Positions 8,774 to 18,800 of a DNA stretch of 64,000 nt are shown here, in pieces. Source of the stretch: Bryobacterales bacterium (GTDB lineage: Bacteria; Acidobacteriota; Terriglobia; Bryobacterales; Bryobacteraceae); assembly GCA_020847045.1 (NCBI GenBank), contig JADLCT010000059.1, forward strand, positions 124,001 to 188,000, in the 5' to 3' direction. The position numbers and the translations under genes are program-made. The stretch's first letter is position 1, and every line of letters begins with the position of its first letter. Below the pieces are notes generated by a model that had not been told where the DNA came from, ran no database searches, and saw nothing but the letters and a program-made list of their open reading frames with translations.

Positions 8774-9691
8774 ATGAACCCGAGAGATTATTATTTGAAC
8801 ATTCTCGCATGGGGTTTGCTGGCCGCTCTGGGAGTTCCCAGCGCGTCCGGCCAAGAATCGGCGCGCGATTGGGCCTCGATCGTGGGGCAGCGTTTCCGCG
8901 CCGAACGCGACGTGGTGTACCGCACGGCGCCGGACGGCATGGAGTTGAAGCTCGATTTCTACATGCCCTATGACAAGAAGCCCGGGCCAACGATGGTGTA
9001 CATCCATGGTGGCGGCTGGGCGAACGGCAGCAAGGAGCAGTACGTTCTGTGGTATCTGCCCTATTTGCAGTTGGGCTTTCGCGTGGTGGCGGTGCAATAC
9101 CGGCTGAGCGGCGTGGCGGCCGCGCCGGCTGGCGTGGAGGACTGCCGCTGCGCCTTCCGTTGGATCGCCCGGAACGGAGCGAAATACGGCGTTGACCCGG
9201 ACCAGTTGATTTTGACAGGAGGTTCGGCGGGCGGGCACCTGGTGCTTCTGACGGCGATGCTCGACGATTCGTTCGACGCCGCCTGCGGCGGCACGGGACC
9301 GGCGCCGAGGGCGCGCGCCGTGGTGAACTACTACGGCCCGGCGGATCTCGAAGAGATGTTCGTGGCCGGACAGCCATCCGTGTTGAAGTGGCTGCGCGGG
9401 CCGGGTGACCAGCGGGCTTTGGCGCGGAAGCTGTCGCCGCTGCGCTGGGTGAGGCCTGGCGTGCCTCCGGTGTTGACGCTGCACGGCGAGGCGGACAAGA
9501 CGGTTCCGGTCAGCCACGGTATCCGCCTGCACGAAGCATTAACCAAAGCGGGTGTGGAGAACCGGCTGGTGACCATCCCCGGCGGCGCCCATGGCCGCCA
9601 TACATGGACTGACGCGGATACGATTCGCGTGCAGCGGACCATCGAAGAGTTTCTAGGTAAGCATGCGGCCGCGGGACGGCCGTCCAAGTAA
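8774..9691 (+). CDS. Secreted alpha/beta-hydrolase esterase (BD-FAE/HSL type)
   Basis: 305 aa carboxylesterase. A hydrophobic signal peptide covers about residues 8-26 (LNILAWGLLAALGVPSASG). The oxyanion-hole motif is VYIHGGGW, the nucleophile elbow is ILTGGSAGGHLVLL (Ser in GxSxG), a likely catalytic Asp lies in LTLHGEADKTVPVSHG, and the His in GGAHGRHTW. This is the arrangement of carbohydrate-linked acetyl or feruloyl esterases and hormone-sensitive-lipase relatives. It is the first gene of a plus-strand carbohydrate locus, so it may remove acetyl or feruloyl groups from plant polysaccharide outside the cytoplasm. No good ribosome binding site precedes the ATG at 8774. Confidence 0.83.
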   Translation: MNPRDYYLNILAWGLLAALGVPSASGQESARDWASIVGQRFRAERDVVYRTAPDGMELKLDFYMPYDKKPGPTMVYIHGGGWANGSKEQYVLWYLPYLQLGFRVVAVQYRLSGVAAAPAGVEDCRCAFRWIARNGAKYGVDPDQLILTGGSAGGHLVLLTAMLDDSFDAACGGTGPAPRARAVVNYYGPADLEEMFVAGQPSVLKWLRGPGDQRALARKLSPLRWVRPGVPPVLTLHGEADKTVPVSHGIRLHEALTKAGVENRLVTIPGGAHGRHTWTDADTIRVQRTIEEFLGKHAAAGRPSK

Positions 9692-9701
9692 CGAAGGAGT
9701 C

Positions 9702-12700
9702 ATGATGTTGAATCCATGCCACCGTCCGGCCGTCCGAATGCTCTTGTGCGCGTTCGCGGCCGTGTCCTGCTACGCGCAGACCATCACGGGGACCATTGTC
9801 GGCTCGGTTGCCGATCCCAGCGGCGCCGCGCTCACCGGCGCCGAGGTGTCCGCCGTGCAGAAAGCAACGGGCGCCAAGCGCACGGTGCATTCCAACGAGC
9901 AGGGTGATTTTCTGATGGGAAGCCTGCAGCCCGGCGAGTATACGGTGTCGGTGTCGCGCGACGGTTTTAAAACGGCGCAGAGAACGGGCATTGTCCTCTC
10001 GTCGGCCGAAACGCTGCCGGTAGGCCGGATCACCCTGGAGATCGGAGCGGTATCCGAACAGGTGTCGGTGACGGCCGAGGGCGTGGCCGTGCAGGTGGCC
10101 AGTTCGGAGCGCGCCGGCGTGATCAGCAGTTCGCAGTTGGAGAACCTGATGACGAAGGGGCGGAACGCCATGACGCTGCTGGCGCTGCTGCCGGGCGTGG
10201 TGGACGGCCAGGGCGTAGGCAGCCAGGAGCGCATCGACCGCAACTTTGATTTGAATGTGCAGGGCAACCGGCGGAACGCCAACACGGTGACCGTGGATGG
10301 GATGCCGGTGAACCCGATGGGCAACAACTTCAACGGCGTCGTGATGGTCAGCCAGGACGCCATCGCCGAAGTGAAGGTGCTGATGACGAACTATCCGGCC
10401 GAGTATGGCCGCTCGACGGGCGCCACGGTGAACTTCGTCACCAAGTCGGGCACGAAGGACTTCCATGGTCTCTTCTCCTATTTCAAGCGCCACGAGCAGT
10501 TCAACGCGAACGACTTTTTTAATAACCGTCTCAGCCGTCCGAAGGCGCGCTACCGGTACAACACGTGGAACTACAACATTGGCGGCCCGATTCCGATCTC
10601 GAAAATCAACAGAAACCGCGACAAGCTATTCTTCTTCTGGTCGCAGGAGTTCTGGCCGCTCACCGTGCCTACTCCAATCGCACAATTGACCGTGCCGTCG
10701 TTGCTCGAACGCCGCGGCGACTTCACGCAGTCCATCGACCTGAACGGACGTCTGATTCCGGTGACCGACCCCACCTCCCGGCAGGTGTTCCCCGGTAACG
10801 TCGTGCCGGCGAGCCGTCTGGACCAGAGTGGCCTGGCCCTGCTGAAGGTATTTCCCGATCCTAATTTCAGTGACCGCGGCGTGTCCGGCGGACGGTACAA
10901 CTATGTGTTCCAGGCCGAGAACCAGACGCCGATCCGCATGGAAAACGCGCGCGTGGACTACAACATCAAGCAGAACCATTCGCTCGCCTTCACGCTGGCC
11001 TCTTTTGTGGATCAGCAGAGCGGCGCGGTGGGCATCCTGACGTCGGGTTCGACAACCAACTGGCCGCAGATGAAGAAGACCTACCGTCTGCATGGCCAAG
11101 GCTACATCCTCCGCTATACGGGCGTGCTGTCGCCCACGTTGATTAACGAAACCAGCTTCGGCTGGACGCGGCGTCCCGAAGGAAACAGCGCGGAAGAGGC
11201 CGAGATCACGCGGAACCAGAAGGTGACGGCGGGCTACACGACCGGGCAGTTCAACCCGGCGATCAACCCGCTGGGCCTGATTCCAAACGCTAACTTCGGC
11301 GGTGTCACCAACCCGGCAACCCTCTACATGGAGGGCCGCTTTCCGTTCTATCAAAAGTTGCACGCCTTCAACCTGACCAATAACCTCACCAAGGTGATGG
11401 GCAGCCATACGTTCAAGACGGGCGTCATGGTGGAGCGGAACTACCAGGGCTCGTTGAGCGACGGCCAGTACACCGGCACCTTCAATTTCCAGCCAACGGT
11501 GAACAATCCGCTCGACACGGGGTATGCTTACTCCAATGCGGCTCTGGGCGTGTTTCAAACCTACTCGGAAGCCTCCAGCCGCGTGATTCTCAGCTTCCGG
11601 CAGCACGCCGTGGAATGGTTCGTACAGGACACCTGGCGCGCCACAAGGCGGTTGACGCTCGAACTGGGCATGCGCTTCCATCATCTGACGCCCATCTTCA
11701 TGCGGACAGACCGGCTGACGACCTTCGCGCCGGAGTTGTACAACGCGGGCCAGGGCGTGCAACTGATCCGCCCGGCGCGCGTGAACAACGTCCGCGTGGG
11801 CGTCCATCCGGTGACCGGCGCGGTTCTGCCCGCGACGCTGATCGGGGCCATCGCGCCCGGCACGGGGAATCCCACCAACGGCATGGCCGTGGCCGGACAG
11901 AACGGTTTTCCGCGCGGGCTGATTTCCGGTTATGGCATTCAGCTTGGACCACGCATCGGCTTTGCCTATGACGTATTCGGCACGGGCAAAACGGCCATCC
12001 GCGGCGGCTTCGGCCAGTTCTACGGACGGCCGAACATGTCGGAGAACCTGCTGCGGTTCTCCGCCCAGCCGCCGTTGATCTCAACCCCGACCGTGTACTA
12101 TGGCATGTTGAACAGCCTGACCTCCTCGGCCGGTTCGATTTTCCCGCAGGCCGTGAATGCATTCGACCGCAGCGACCGCGTGCCGCGCATCATGAACTTC
12201 AGCCTCTCCGTGCAGCAGAACATCGGCTGGAACACGGTGGTGGACGTGGGCTATGTGGGCTCGCTCGGACGCAACCAGTTCTGGGTTCGCGATCTGAACC
12301 CGATTCCCGTGGGGGCGAACTTCGATCCGCGCAACGCGGACCCGTCGAACCCGGCGACGCCGCTGACCTCGTCGTTCCTGCGGCCCATCGTCGGCTACAA
12401 CGATATTCTGATGTCCGAGCCGGCGGCTTCGTCGAACTACCATTCGATGCAGGTGACGGCGCGCCGGCGCTTTACCAAGGGCTTCCAGTTCGGCATGGCG
12501 TGGACCTGGTCCAAGGCGATGAACTACAACAATTTCGACACCAACCCGGTCAGCGTGCTGCTGCCCGTGCGGGTGTGGAACTATGGTCTGTCTTCAGCGG
12601 ACCGCACGCATAACGCCCGCATCGACTGGACGTGGGACATTCCCGCGCCGAAACTGTCGAACAAGGTGGCGCACTTCGTTGCCCGGGACTGGCAGCTTTC

Positions 12701-13160
12701 CGGCATCACCAGTTTCGTGTCGGGTGCGCCCCTGGCCGTCGGCTACACTCTGGTGACGGCGCAGGACATCACAGGTACGGCGAGCCAGGCGGCGCGCGTG
12801 AACGTAACAGGCAATCCCATCCTTCCGAAGGGTGACCGCACCTTCAGCCGCAACTTCGATCCGTCGGTGTTCCGCCTGCCTTCGCGGGGGACCTTCGGCA
12901 ACTCGGCCACGACCCAGATTCGCGGGCCCGGCATCAACAATTGGGACATCTCCCTGCTGAAGACCTTCCCTGTGCACGAGCGCCTGCGCGTGCAGTTCCG
13001 GGCCGAGGCCTACAACGTGTTCAACCATACGCAATTCGCATCGCTGGATACCACGGCGCGTTTTGACGCACAGGGCAACCAGGTGAACTCGCGGCTGGGC
13101 GAGTTTCTGGCGGCACGCGCGCCGCGCATCATGCAACTGGCACTGAGGCTCTACTTCTAA
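9702..13160 (+). CDS. TonB-dependent receptor with carboxypeptidase-regulatory-like N-terminus (Oar-like)
   Basis: 1152 aa outer-membrane receptor. A signal peptide (about residues 1-25) is followed by a carboxypeptidase-regulatory-like beta-sandwich (TGTIVGSVADPSGAALTGAE, residues about 27-110), a plug region (GNRRNANTVTVDGMPVNP; VNFVTKSGTKDFHG) and a large beta-barrel ending in the terminal Phe (LRLYF) needed for outer-membrane insertion. The start is the ATG at 9702, preceded by GAAGGAG; the longer open frame overlaps the esterase. This architecture is greatly expanded in acidobacteria. Its place between an esterase and an MFS permease suggests uptake of oligosaccharides. No FecR/sigma pair lies nearby. 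Confidence 0.92.
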   Translation: MMLNPCHRPAVRMLLCAFAAVSCYAQTITGTIVGSVADPSGAALTGAEVSAVQKATGAKRTVHSNEQGDFLMGSLQPGEYTVSVSRDGFKTAQRTGIVLSSAETLPVGRITLEIGAVSEQVSVTAEGVAVQVASSERAGVISSSQLENLMTKGRNAMTLLALLPGVVDGQGVGSQERIDRNFDLNVQGNRRNANTVTVDGMPVNPMGNNFNGVVMVSQDAIAEVKVLMTNYPAEYGRSTGATVNFVTKSGTKDFHGLFSYFKRHEQFNANDFFNNRLSRPKARYRYNTWNYNIGGPIPISKINRNRDKLFFFWSQEFWPLTVPTPIAQLTVPSLLERRGDFTQSIDLNGRLIPVTDPTSRQVFPGNVVPASRLDQSGLALLKVFPDPNFSDRGVSGGRYNYVFQAENQTPIRMENARVDYNIKQNHSLAFTLASFVDQQSGAVGILTSGSTTNWPQMKKTYRLHGQGYILRYTGVLSPTLINETSFGWTRRPEGNSAEEAEITRNQKVTAGYTTGQFNPAINPLGLIPNANFGGVTNPATLYMEGRFPFYQKLHAFNLTNNLTKVMGSHTFKTGVMVERNYQGSLSDGQYTGTFNFQPTVNNPLDTGYAYSNAALGVFQTYSEASSRVILSFRQHAVEWFVQDTWRATRRLTLELGMRFHHLTPIFMRTDRLTTFAPELYNAGQGVQLIRPARVNNVRVGVHPVTGAVLPATLIGAIAPGTGNPTNGMAVAGQNGFPRGLISGYGIQLGPRIGFAYDVFGTGKTAIRGGFGQFYGRPNMSENLLRFSAQPPLISTPTVYYGMLNSLTSSAGSIFPQAVNAFDRSDRVPRIMNFSLSVQQNIGWNTVVDVGYVGSLGRNQFWVRDLNPIPVGANFDPRNADPSNPATPLTSSFLRPIVGYNDILMSEPAASSNYHSMQVTARRRFTKGFQFGMAWTWSKAMNYNNFDTNPVSVLLPVRVWNYGLSSADRTHNARIDWTWDIPAPKLSNKVAHFVARDWQLSGITSFVSGAPLAVGYTLVTAQDITGTASQAARVNVTGNPILPKGDRTFSRNFDPSVFRLPSRGTFGNSATTQIRGPGINNWDISLLKTFPVHERLRVQFRAEAYNVFNHTQFASLDTTARFDAQGNQVNSRLGEFLAARAPRIMQLALRLYF

Positions 13161-13164
13161 AACG

Positions 13165-14373
13165 ATGCCCGCGCATCGAGCCTGGATCCTGTGCGCGCTG
13201 CTGTTCTTCGCCACTGCGCTGAGTTTTCTGGACCGCCAGGTGCTCAGCGTCCTGGCGCCGCAGTTGACGCGCGAGTTCGGCATGTCCAACGCTGAATATT
13301 CGCGGGTGGTGTTCGCCTTCGTGGCCAGCTATACGTTGATGTTCGCCTTCGGCGGCCGGATGATGGATGTGCTGGGGACGAAGCTGGGCCTGGCGCTCTC
13401 CGTGGGTGTCTGGTCGGTGGCCAGCGCCGCCCACGCACTGGCCACCGGGCCGTGGATGCTGGGTGCGGCGCGGCTGTTCCTCGGCATCGGCGAGGGTGCT
13501 TGTTTTCCCGCCGCCACAAAAGGCGCCGTGGAATGGATGCCGCCGGAGAAGCGGGCGCTGGCGGTGGGCTTCGCCAATGGCGGCTCGGCCTTTGGCGCGG
13601 TGCTGGCGCCGCCATTGACCGTCTGGTGGACGGCGATTTTCGGCTGGCGTGGCGCGTTCGTGGCCACGGCCCTGCTCGGCGTGTTGTGGCTGGTGCTTTG
13701 GCTCAGCGCCTTCCGCGGCTTGCCCCGGCAGGAACCGCCGGCCGTGGGCCGTACGAGTTTCGCTTCGTTGCTGGCGCGGCCGCAGATGCGGCGTCTGATG
13801 ATCGCCCGGTTTTGTTTCGATCCGGTGTTCTACTTTTACATGTTCTGGATTCCGCAGTATCTGTCGCGCGAGCGTGGTCTTTCGCTCGCCGAGATCGGCA
13901 GCCTCACCTGGATCCCGTTCTTCGCGCTGGGGGTGACCAACATCGCCGCCGGACGGGCCTCGGACATCCTGGTGAAGCGCGGGTGGACGCCGCGGCGGGC
14001 CCGGTTGACGCTCATGTGCGTGGCTGCCGCGCTGACGCCCGCGTCATGGCTGGCCTCGACGGCTGGCACAGCCGGAATGGCTATCGGCCTGATGTCGGTT
14101 CTCATGTTCGCGCACGGCATCTGGATTGCAAATTACATTACGCTGATAGGCGACACGGTGGCGCCCGGCGAAGTAGGCACGGCCGTCGGTTTAACCGGCA
14201 CATGCGGCGGACTGGCGGGAATGGTGTCGAACCTGGTGGTGGGGCCAGTTGTGGACGCGACTGGGTTCGCGCCTGTGTTTCTTGTCTCGGCGCTGCTGTA
14301 CCCCTTGGCGTGGTTGATTCTCGCGCTGCGGAGGAACGGACCGCAGCCCCAGGTTGTGAAAGGAGTGGCATGA
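13165..14373 (+). CDS. MFS transporter, ACS (anion:cation symporter/hexuronate-like) family
   Basis: 402 aa inner-membrane permease with about 12 hydrophobic segments. The first helix ends in LSFLDRQVLSVLAPQ, and the cytoplasmic loop 2-3 motif is FGGRMMDVLGTKLGLAL, the MFS GxxxDxxGxR-type signature. GIGEGACFPAATKGAVEWMP is typical of the hexuronate/phthalate ACS family. It follows the receptor by 4 bases and overlaps the isomerase gene in an ATGA. It probably moves the monosaccharide or sugar acid released by the locus across the inner membrane. The exact substrate cannot be read from sequence. Confidence 0.88.
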   Translation: MPAHRAWILCALLFFATALSFLDRQVLSVLAPQLTREFGMSNAEYSRVVFAFVASYTLMFAFGGRMMDVLGTKLGLALSVGVWSVASAAHALATGPWMLGAARLFLGIGEGACFPAATKGAVEWMPPEKRALAVGFANGGSAFGAVLAPPLTVWWTAIFGWRGAFVATALLGVLWLVLWLSAFRGLPRQEPPAVGRTSFASLLARPQMRRLMIARFCFDPVFYFYMFWIPQYLSRERGLSLAEIGSLTWIPFFALGVTNIAAGRASDILVKRGWTPRRARLTLMCVAAALTPASWLASTAGTAGMAIGLMSVLMFAHGIWIANYITLIGDTVAPGEVGTAVGLTGTCGGLAGMVSNLVVGPVVDATGFAPVFLVSALLYPLAWLILALRRNGPQPQVVKGVA

Positions 14374-15818
14374 ACGTTCCACGGAGGAAGCCCCGTACGG
14401 CTCGCGTCGGCATATTCGGCGTCGGGTATCACGTGTACTGGAATCAGTTTCCGGGGCTGCTGGACGAGTTACAGGCGAAGCTGAACGTGCTGGTGGAGCG
14501 CGTGCGGACCACGGGCGTGACGGTGGAAAACTTCGGCATGATCGACAAGGCGCAGGACGCCTACGCGCTGGTGCCGAAGCTGAAGGCCGCTGATTTGGAC
14601 CTGGTGTTCTGCGACATGTTGACGTATGCGACCTCGGCGACGTTCGGCGCCGTGGTGCGCGCGCTGGACGTGCCCATCGTTCTGGTGGCCTTGCAGCCGC
14701 TGAGGGCGATGGACTATCAGCGGGCCACCACGCATATGCAACTGGCCAACGACGACTTCTGCTCGGTGCCGGAGTTTCTCGGCGTGGCGATCCGCATGGG
14801 CAAGCGGCCGCCTGAGGTGATTCTGGGAACTCTGGAGGATGATCCGGAAGCCGAAGAGGAACTGCGCCAGTGGTGCGACATCGCCAAGGCTCTGCACGAC
14901 GTAAAGCGCGCGCGCATCGGCCATTTCGGCCATCCCATCGAGCACATGCTGGACATGCAGACCGACCAGACGGCGCTCACGGCAGCCTTCGGATGTCATG
15001 TCGTGCAGACCGAGGCCGACGACCTGCTGCGTTTGAGCCGGGATGTGCGCGAGGACGAGATCCGCGGCAAGTGCGCCGAGATCCTGAACCTGTTCGATAC
15101 GCCGGACCCCGGCGCCGATCCCGTTACGGCGAAACTCACCGATGAGCATCTGCGCAAGGCCGCCTTCGCGGCGGTGACGCTGGACCGCTTCATCGCCCAT
15201 CATCAGTTGGACGGCCTCGCTTACTATTACGACGCCGAGCCAGGTTCGCCGCTGCGCGACCTGGTGACCAACCTGATTGTGGGCAACTCGCTGCTGACCG
15301 CCGCGGGCTTCCCTATGTGCGGCGAATCGGACCTGAAAACCTGCCTGGCCATGTTGCTGATGGACCGTTTGGGCATTGGCGGCAGCTTCGCCGAGTTTCA
15401 CCCGGTGGACTTCCGCGAAGGGTTCGTCCTGGTGGGCCATGACGGTCCGCATCACATCAACATCGCCGAGGGCAGACCCGTGCTCCGTTCGCTGCTGCGG
15501 TATCACGGCAAGCCGGGCAGCGGCGCCAGCGTCGAGTTCCGCATCAAGGAAGGTCCGATCACGATGTTGAGCATCGGCGTGAAGGCCGATGGCAAGTTCA
15601 AATTCATACTGGCCGAGGGCGAGAGCGTGCGGGGCCTGATTCCGGCGACGGGCAACACGAATACGCGCGGGTTCTTCGGACCGGACATTCGCGGCTTCCT
15701 GAAGCGATGGGTGGCCGAGGGGCCGACGCATCATTTCGCGCTCGGCGTGGGACACCACGCGGCCGGCTTGCGCCACATCGCCAACGCACTGGGAATCGAA
15801 AGCGTGGTTGTCCGATAA
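14370..15818 (+). CDS. L-fucose/L-arabinose isomerase-family protein
   Basis: 482 aa cytoplasmic protein of the FucI/AraA fold. The N-terminus RVGIFGVGYHVYWNQFPGLLD, the CDMLTYATSATFGAVVRAL segment and the region LAYYYDAEPGSPLRDLVTN through MCGESDLKTCLAMLLMDRLG resemble arabinose isomerase. The usual metal-binding set would be two Glu and two His; Glu in MCGESDL, and the His residues in GPHHINI and VGHHAAG, are candidates. The gene begins at an ATGA overlap with the permease. It would convert an aldose such as L-rhamnose, L-arabinose or L-fucose to the ketose. The precise sugar is uncertain, and it is not the RhaA family. Confidence 0.8.
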   Translation: MNVPRRKPRTARVGIFGVGYHVYWNQFPGLLDELQAKLNVLVERVRTTGVTVENFGMIDKAQDAYALVPKLKAADLDLVFCDMLTYATSATFGAVVRALDVPIVLVALQPLRAMDYQRATTHMQLANDDFCSVPEFLGVAIRMGKRPPEVILGTLEDDPEAEEELRQWCDIAKALHDVKRARIGHFGHPIEHMLDMQTDQTALTAAFGCHVVQTEADDLLRLSRDVREDEIRGKCAEILNLFDTPDPGADPVTAKLTDEHLRKAAFAAVTLDRFIAHHQLDGLAYYYDAEPGSPLRDLVTNLIVGNSLLTAAGFPMCGESDLKTCLAMLLMDRLGIGGSFAEFHPVDFREGFVLVGHDGPHHINIAEGRPVLRSLLRYHGKPGSGASVEFRIKEGPITMLSIGVKADGKFKFILAEGESVRGLIPATGNTNTRGFFGPDIRGFLKRWVAEGPTHHFALGVGHHAAGLRHIANALGIESVVVR

Positions 15819-15842
15819 GAGTTGCCGGATAGGAGAAGCTAC

Positions 15843-18800
15843 ATGCGTGCGGTGCTTGCGGGTGGACTGATGGCCGTGGCGGCCCTGTTGCTGGCCGGCC
15901 AGACGGGTTCGTCGGACGAGTGGGAGCGCGGCTGGCGGAACCCGCCGGGAGATGCGCGGCCGCACGCCTACTGGCTGTGGCTGAACGGCTATGTGGATCC
16001 GGCAACGGCGCGCGCGGAATTGCAGGCCATGAAGGACGCGGGTTTCGGAGGCGTGCTCGTGTTCGACATGGGCGCGCGGGGTCCCAAGGAGTTGCAGCCG
16101 CCGGCGGGCCCGGCGTTTCTGAGCCCGCCCTGGATGAAGCAGTTCAAGGAGTCCGTGGACCAGGCGCGCGGGCTGGGCTTGCAGGTGGACTTTTCGGTGG
16201 TCTCCAGTTGGGACATGGGCGGACACTGGATTCCGCCAAAGTACGGCAGCATGGGGCTGTATCCGGTGGAGATAAGCGTGTCGGGTGGACGCGCCGTGGA
16301 TGTCGAGCTGCCATTTCCCTCGAAGCCGCCCAACGCGCCCGCCGGACCGGATGGCAAACCGGTGTTCTGGCGCGATGCGGCCGTGCTGGCCATCCCCTCG
16401 CAGTTGCGCGGCCCAGGGCATGACTTCGTGATTCAACTGGAGCCCGCGGGCGAGCAGGAGTTGAAGGAGGCCGTGCTGGACAACGGCTCGCCGGGCAACT
16501 CGCCGGAGACCCGGACGATGTCGCCCACGAAAGCCTTCAGCGTGGCCGTGTCGTCCAGCGGTGCGAGCGACGCCGATTTCCACGAGGTGCTGCGCGGCGA
16601 ACTTCCGGCGGCGGCAGGCGCGCACCACTTCGCGCTCCCCGCCGGAACGCGCGGCCGGTACGTGCGTCTGCGCCTGCTGAGCGCGCATGATTCCTCGAAG
16701 CCGCATTGGACGCTCGGCGAATTCACCCTGCTCAACACGGACGGCGTGAGCGTCGCTCTCGGCTATCAGGGCAACCAGTTGCGCCGCGGGGCGACGATGG
16801 TGCACTCGACGGCGCCCCTCGGCTACGGGCAGGAGTGGAACCGCGAAAACGTGCACGACGGCAGCGTCAGCGGCTCGCGCGGCGTCTTCGCCTCCGCCGG
16901 ACCGCCGCCGTTCCGGGTGACCGCCAAAAGCCAGGTGGTTGACGTGACGCGTTTCGTGGACTCGAACGGACGGCTGCGGTGGAACGCGCCGCCCGGCGAG
17001 TGGACGATTCAGCGGTATGTGGTGATGAACATCGGCGAACGGCTCAAGGTTCCCAGCCCGAATAGCGACGGATGGGCCTCGGACCACTTCAGCGCGGAAG
17101 CGACGCGGGCGCATATGGATTACGTCGTGGCGCGGCTGCGCGAAACCTTCGGCGATGTGAAGGCGAGCGGTCTTTCGAATCTCTATCTGGCCAGCTACGA
17201 GGTGGTGGGGCCGGTGTGGTCGCCCGGGTTTCTGGATGATTTCAAGAAGCTCCGCGGCTATGACATGACGCCGTTTCTTCCCGCCGTGTTCGGCGCGAGC
17301 GTGGTGGACAGCGAAACCACGGCGCGGTTTCTGTTCGACTACCGCAAGACGCTCAGCGACGTATTGATTCGCGCCTACTATGTTGCCGCGCGGGAGGAGG
17401 CGCACAAGGCCGGCCTCGGCATCAAGTCGGAGGCGGGCGGTCCCGGACCTCCCGTGCACAACGTGCCCGTGGACTCCCTTCTGGCCAACGCGGCTGTGGA
17501 TGAGATTCAGGGCGAGTTCTGGCCTTTCCGGCCAAACGCAGATGCGTTATGGGTGGTGAAGGAGACGGCCGCCGCCGGGCACCTGTATGGCAAGCCCAGG
17601 GTTCACATGGAGGCGTTCACCTCGTTCGACGGCTGGCGCGAAGGACCGCAGGACTTGAAGCCGCACGCCGACCGCGTGTTCTGCGAAGGCGGTAATCACA
17701 TGGTGTGGCACACCTGGACGCACGCCCCGCCGGAAGCGGGCAAGCCCGGATGGGTATATCAGGCAGGGACCCATGTGAACCGGAACGTGCCGTGGTTCCC
17801 GAAGATCAAGCCCTTTCTCGATTACCTGTCACGCTCCTCGTTCCTGCTGCAGCGCGGCCAGTTCGTGGGCGACGTGATCTACTACTACGGCGACGGCGGC
17901 TACCGTTTCATTCCGCCGCGGCGCGTCAAGCCGGGCCTTGGGCCGGGATACGACTTCGACTACACGAACTCGGACGCGCTGCTGAACCGTCTGTCGATGA
18001 AGGACGGGCGCTTCACGCTGCCCGACGGAACCAGCTACGCGGTTTTGGTGCTGCCCGATGAGCCGGACATGCTGCCGGCCGTTCTGGAAAGGGTTGAACG
18101 CCTCGTGGCGGAGGGCGGCACGGTGATTGGACCCAAACCCCTGCGCGCGGTGGGTCTGGAAGGCTACCCGCGGAGCGATGCGCGAGTCCGTGAGCTGGCG
18201 TCGCGGCTGTGGGGCGATTTGGATGGCGTATCGAAGAAGGTGCGCGCACACGGCAAAGGCCGCATGGTGTGGGGACAATCCGAACGCGAGGTGCTCACCT
18301 CGATGGGCATCGCCCCGGACTTCGTGGCCCCCGCCACGGTGGACTTCATCCACCGTCGCGAAGGCGGTTCGGACTTGTACTTCGTGCGGAACACGACGGA
18401 CCAGACCCTGACGGCCGCTCCGCTCTTCCGCGTGGGGAACCGGTTGCCTGAATTATGGAATCCGGTGACGGGGGGGACAGCGCCCGCCGTTGCATGGCGC
18501 CGCCAGGGTGGCTCGATGGAAGTGCCGCTCGAGTTGCCGCCGAATGGAAGCATGTTCGTCGTGTTCCGGCGTGCGGCCCCGGCCGCGCCTGCGAAAAAGC
18601 CATCCGTGAAGTTGCCGGATGCCGTCTCCATCGCCGGTCCCTGGACGGTGGATTTCACTGGCGGTCCGCGGGCCGTCGCGTTTCCAACGTTGCGTTCGTG
18701 GACGGAGAGCGCCGATGATCAGGTGAAGTACTTCTCCGGCACGGCGCGCTACCGGGCAAGATTCAACATGCCCGCCAACTGGCGCCGCGCGGGCGTGACG

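Noticed and set aside
14469..17459. 996-codon open frame antisense to the isomerase and GH106-like genes
   Set aside because: His/Arg/Gln-rich composition, no start signal and no family resemblance; a shadow of the GC-rich coding strand.
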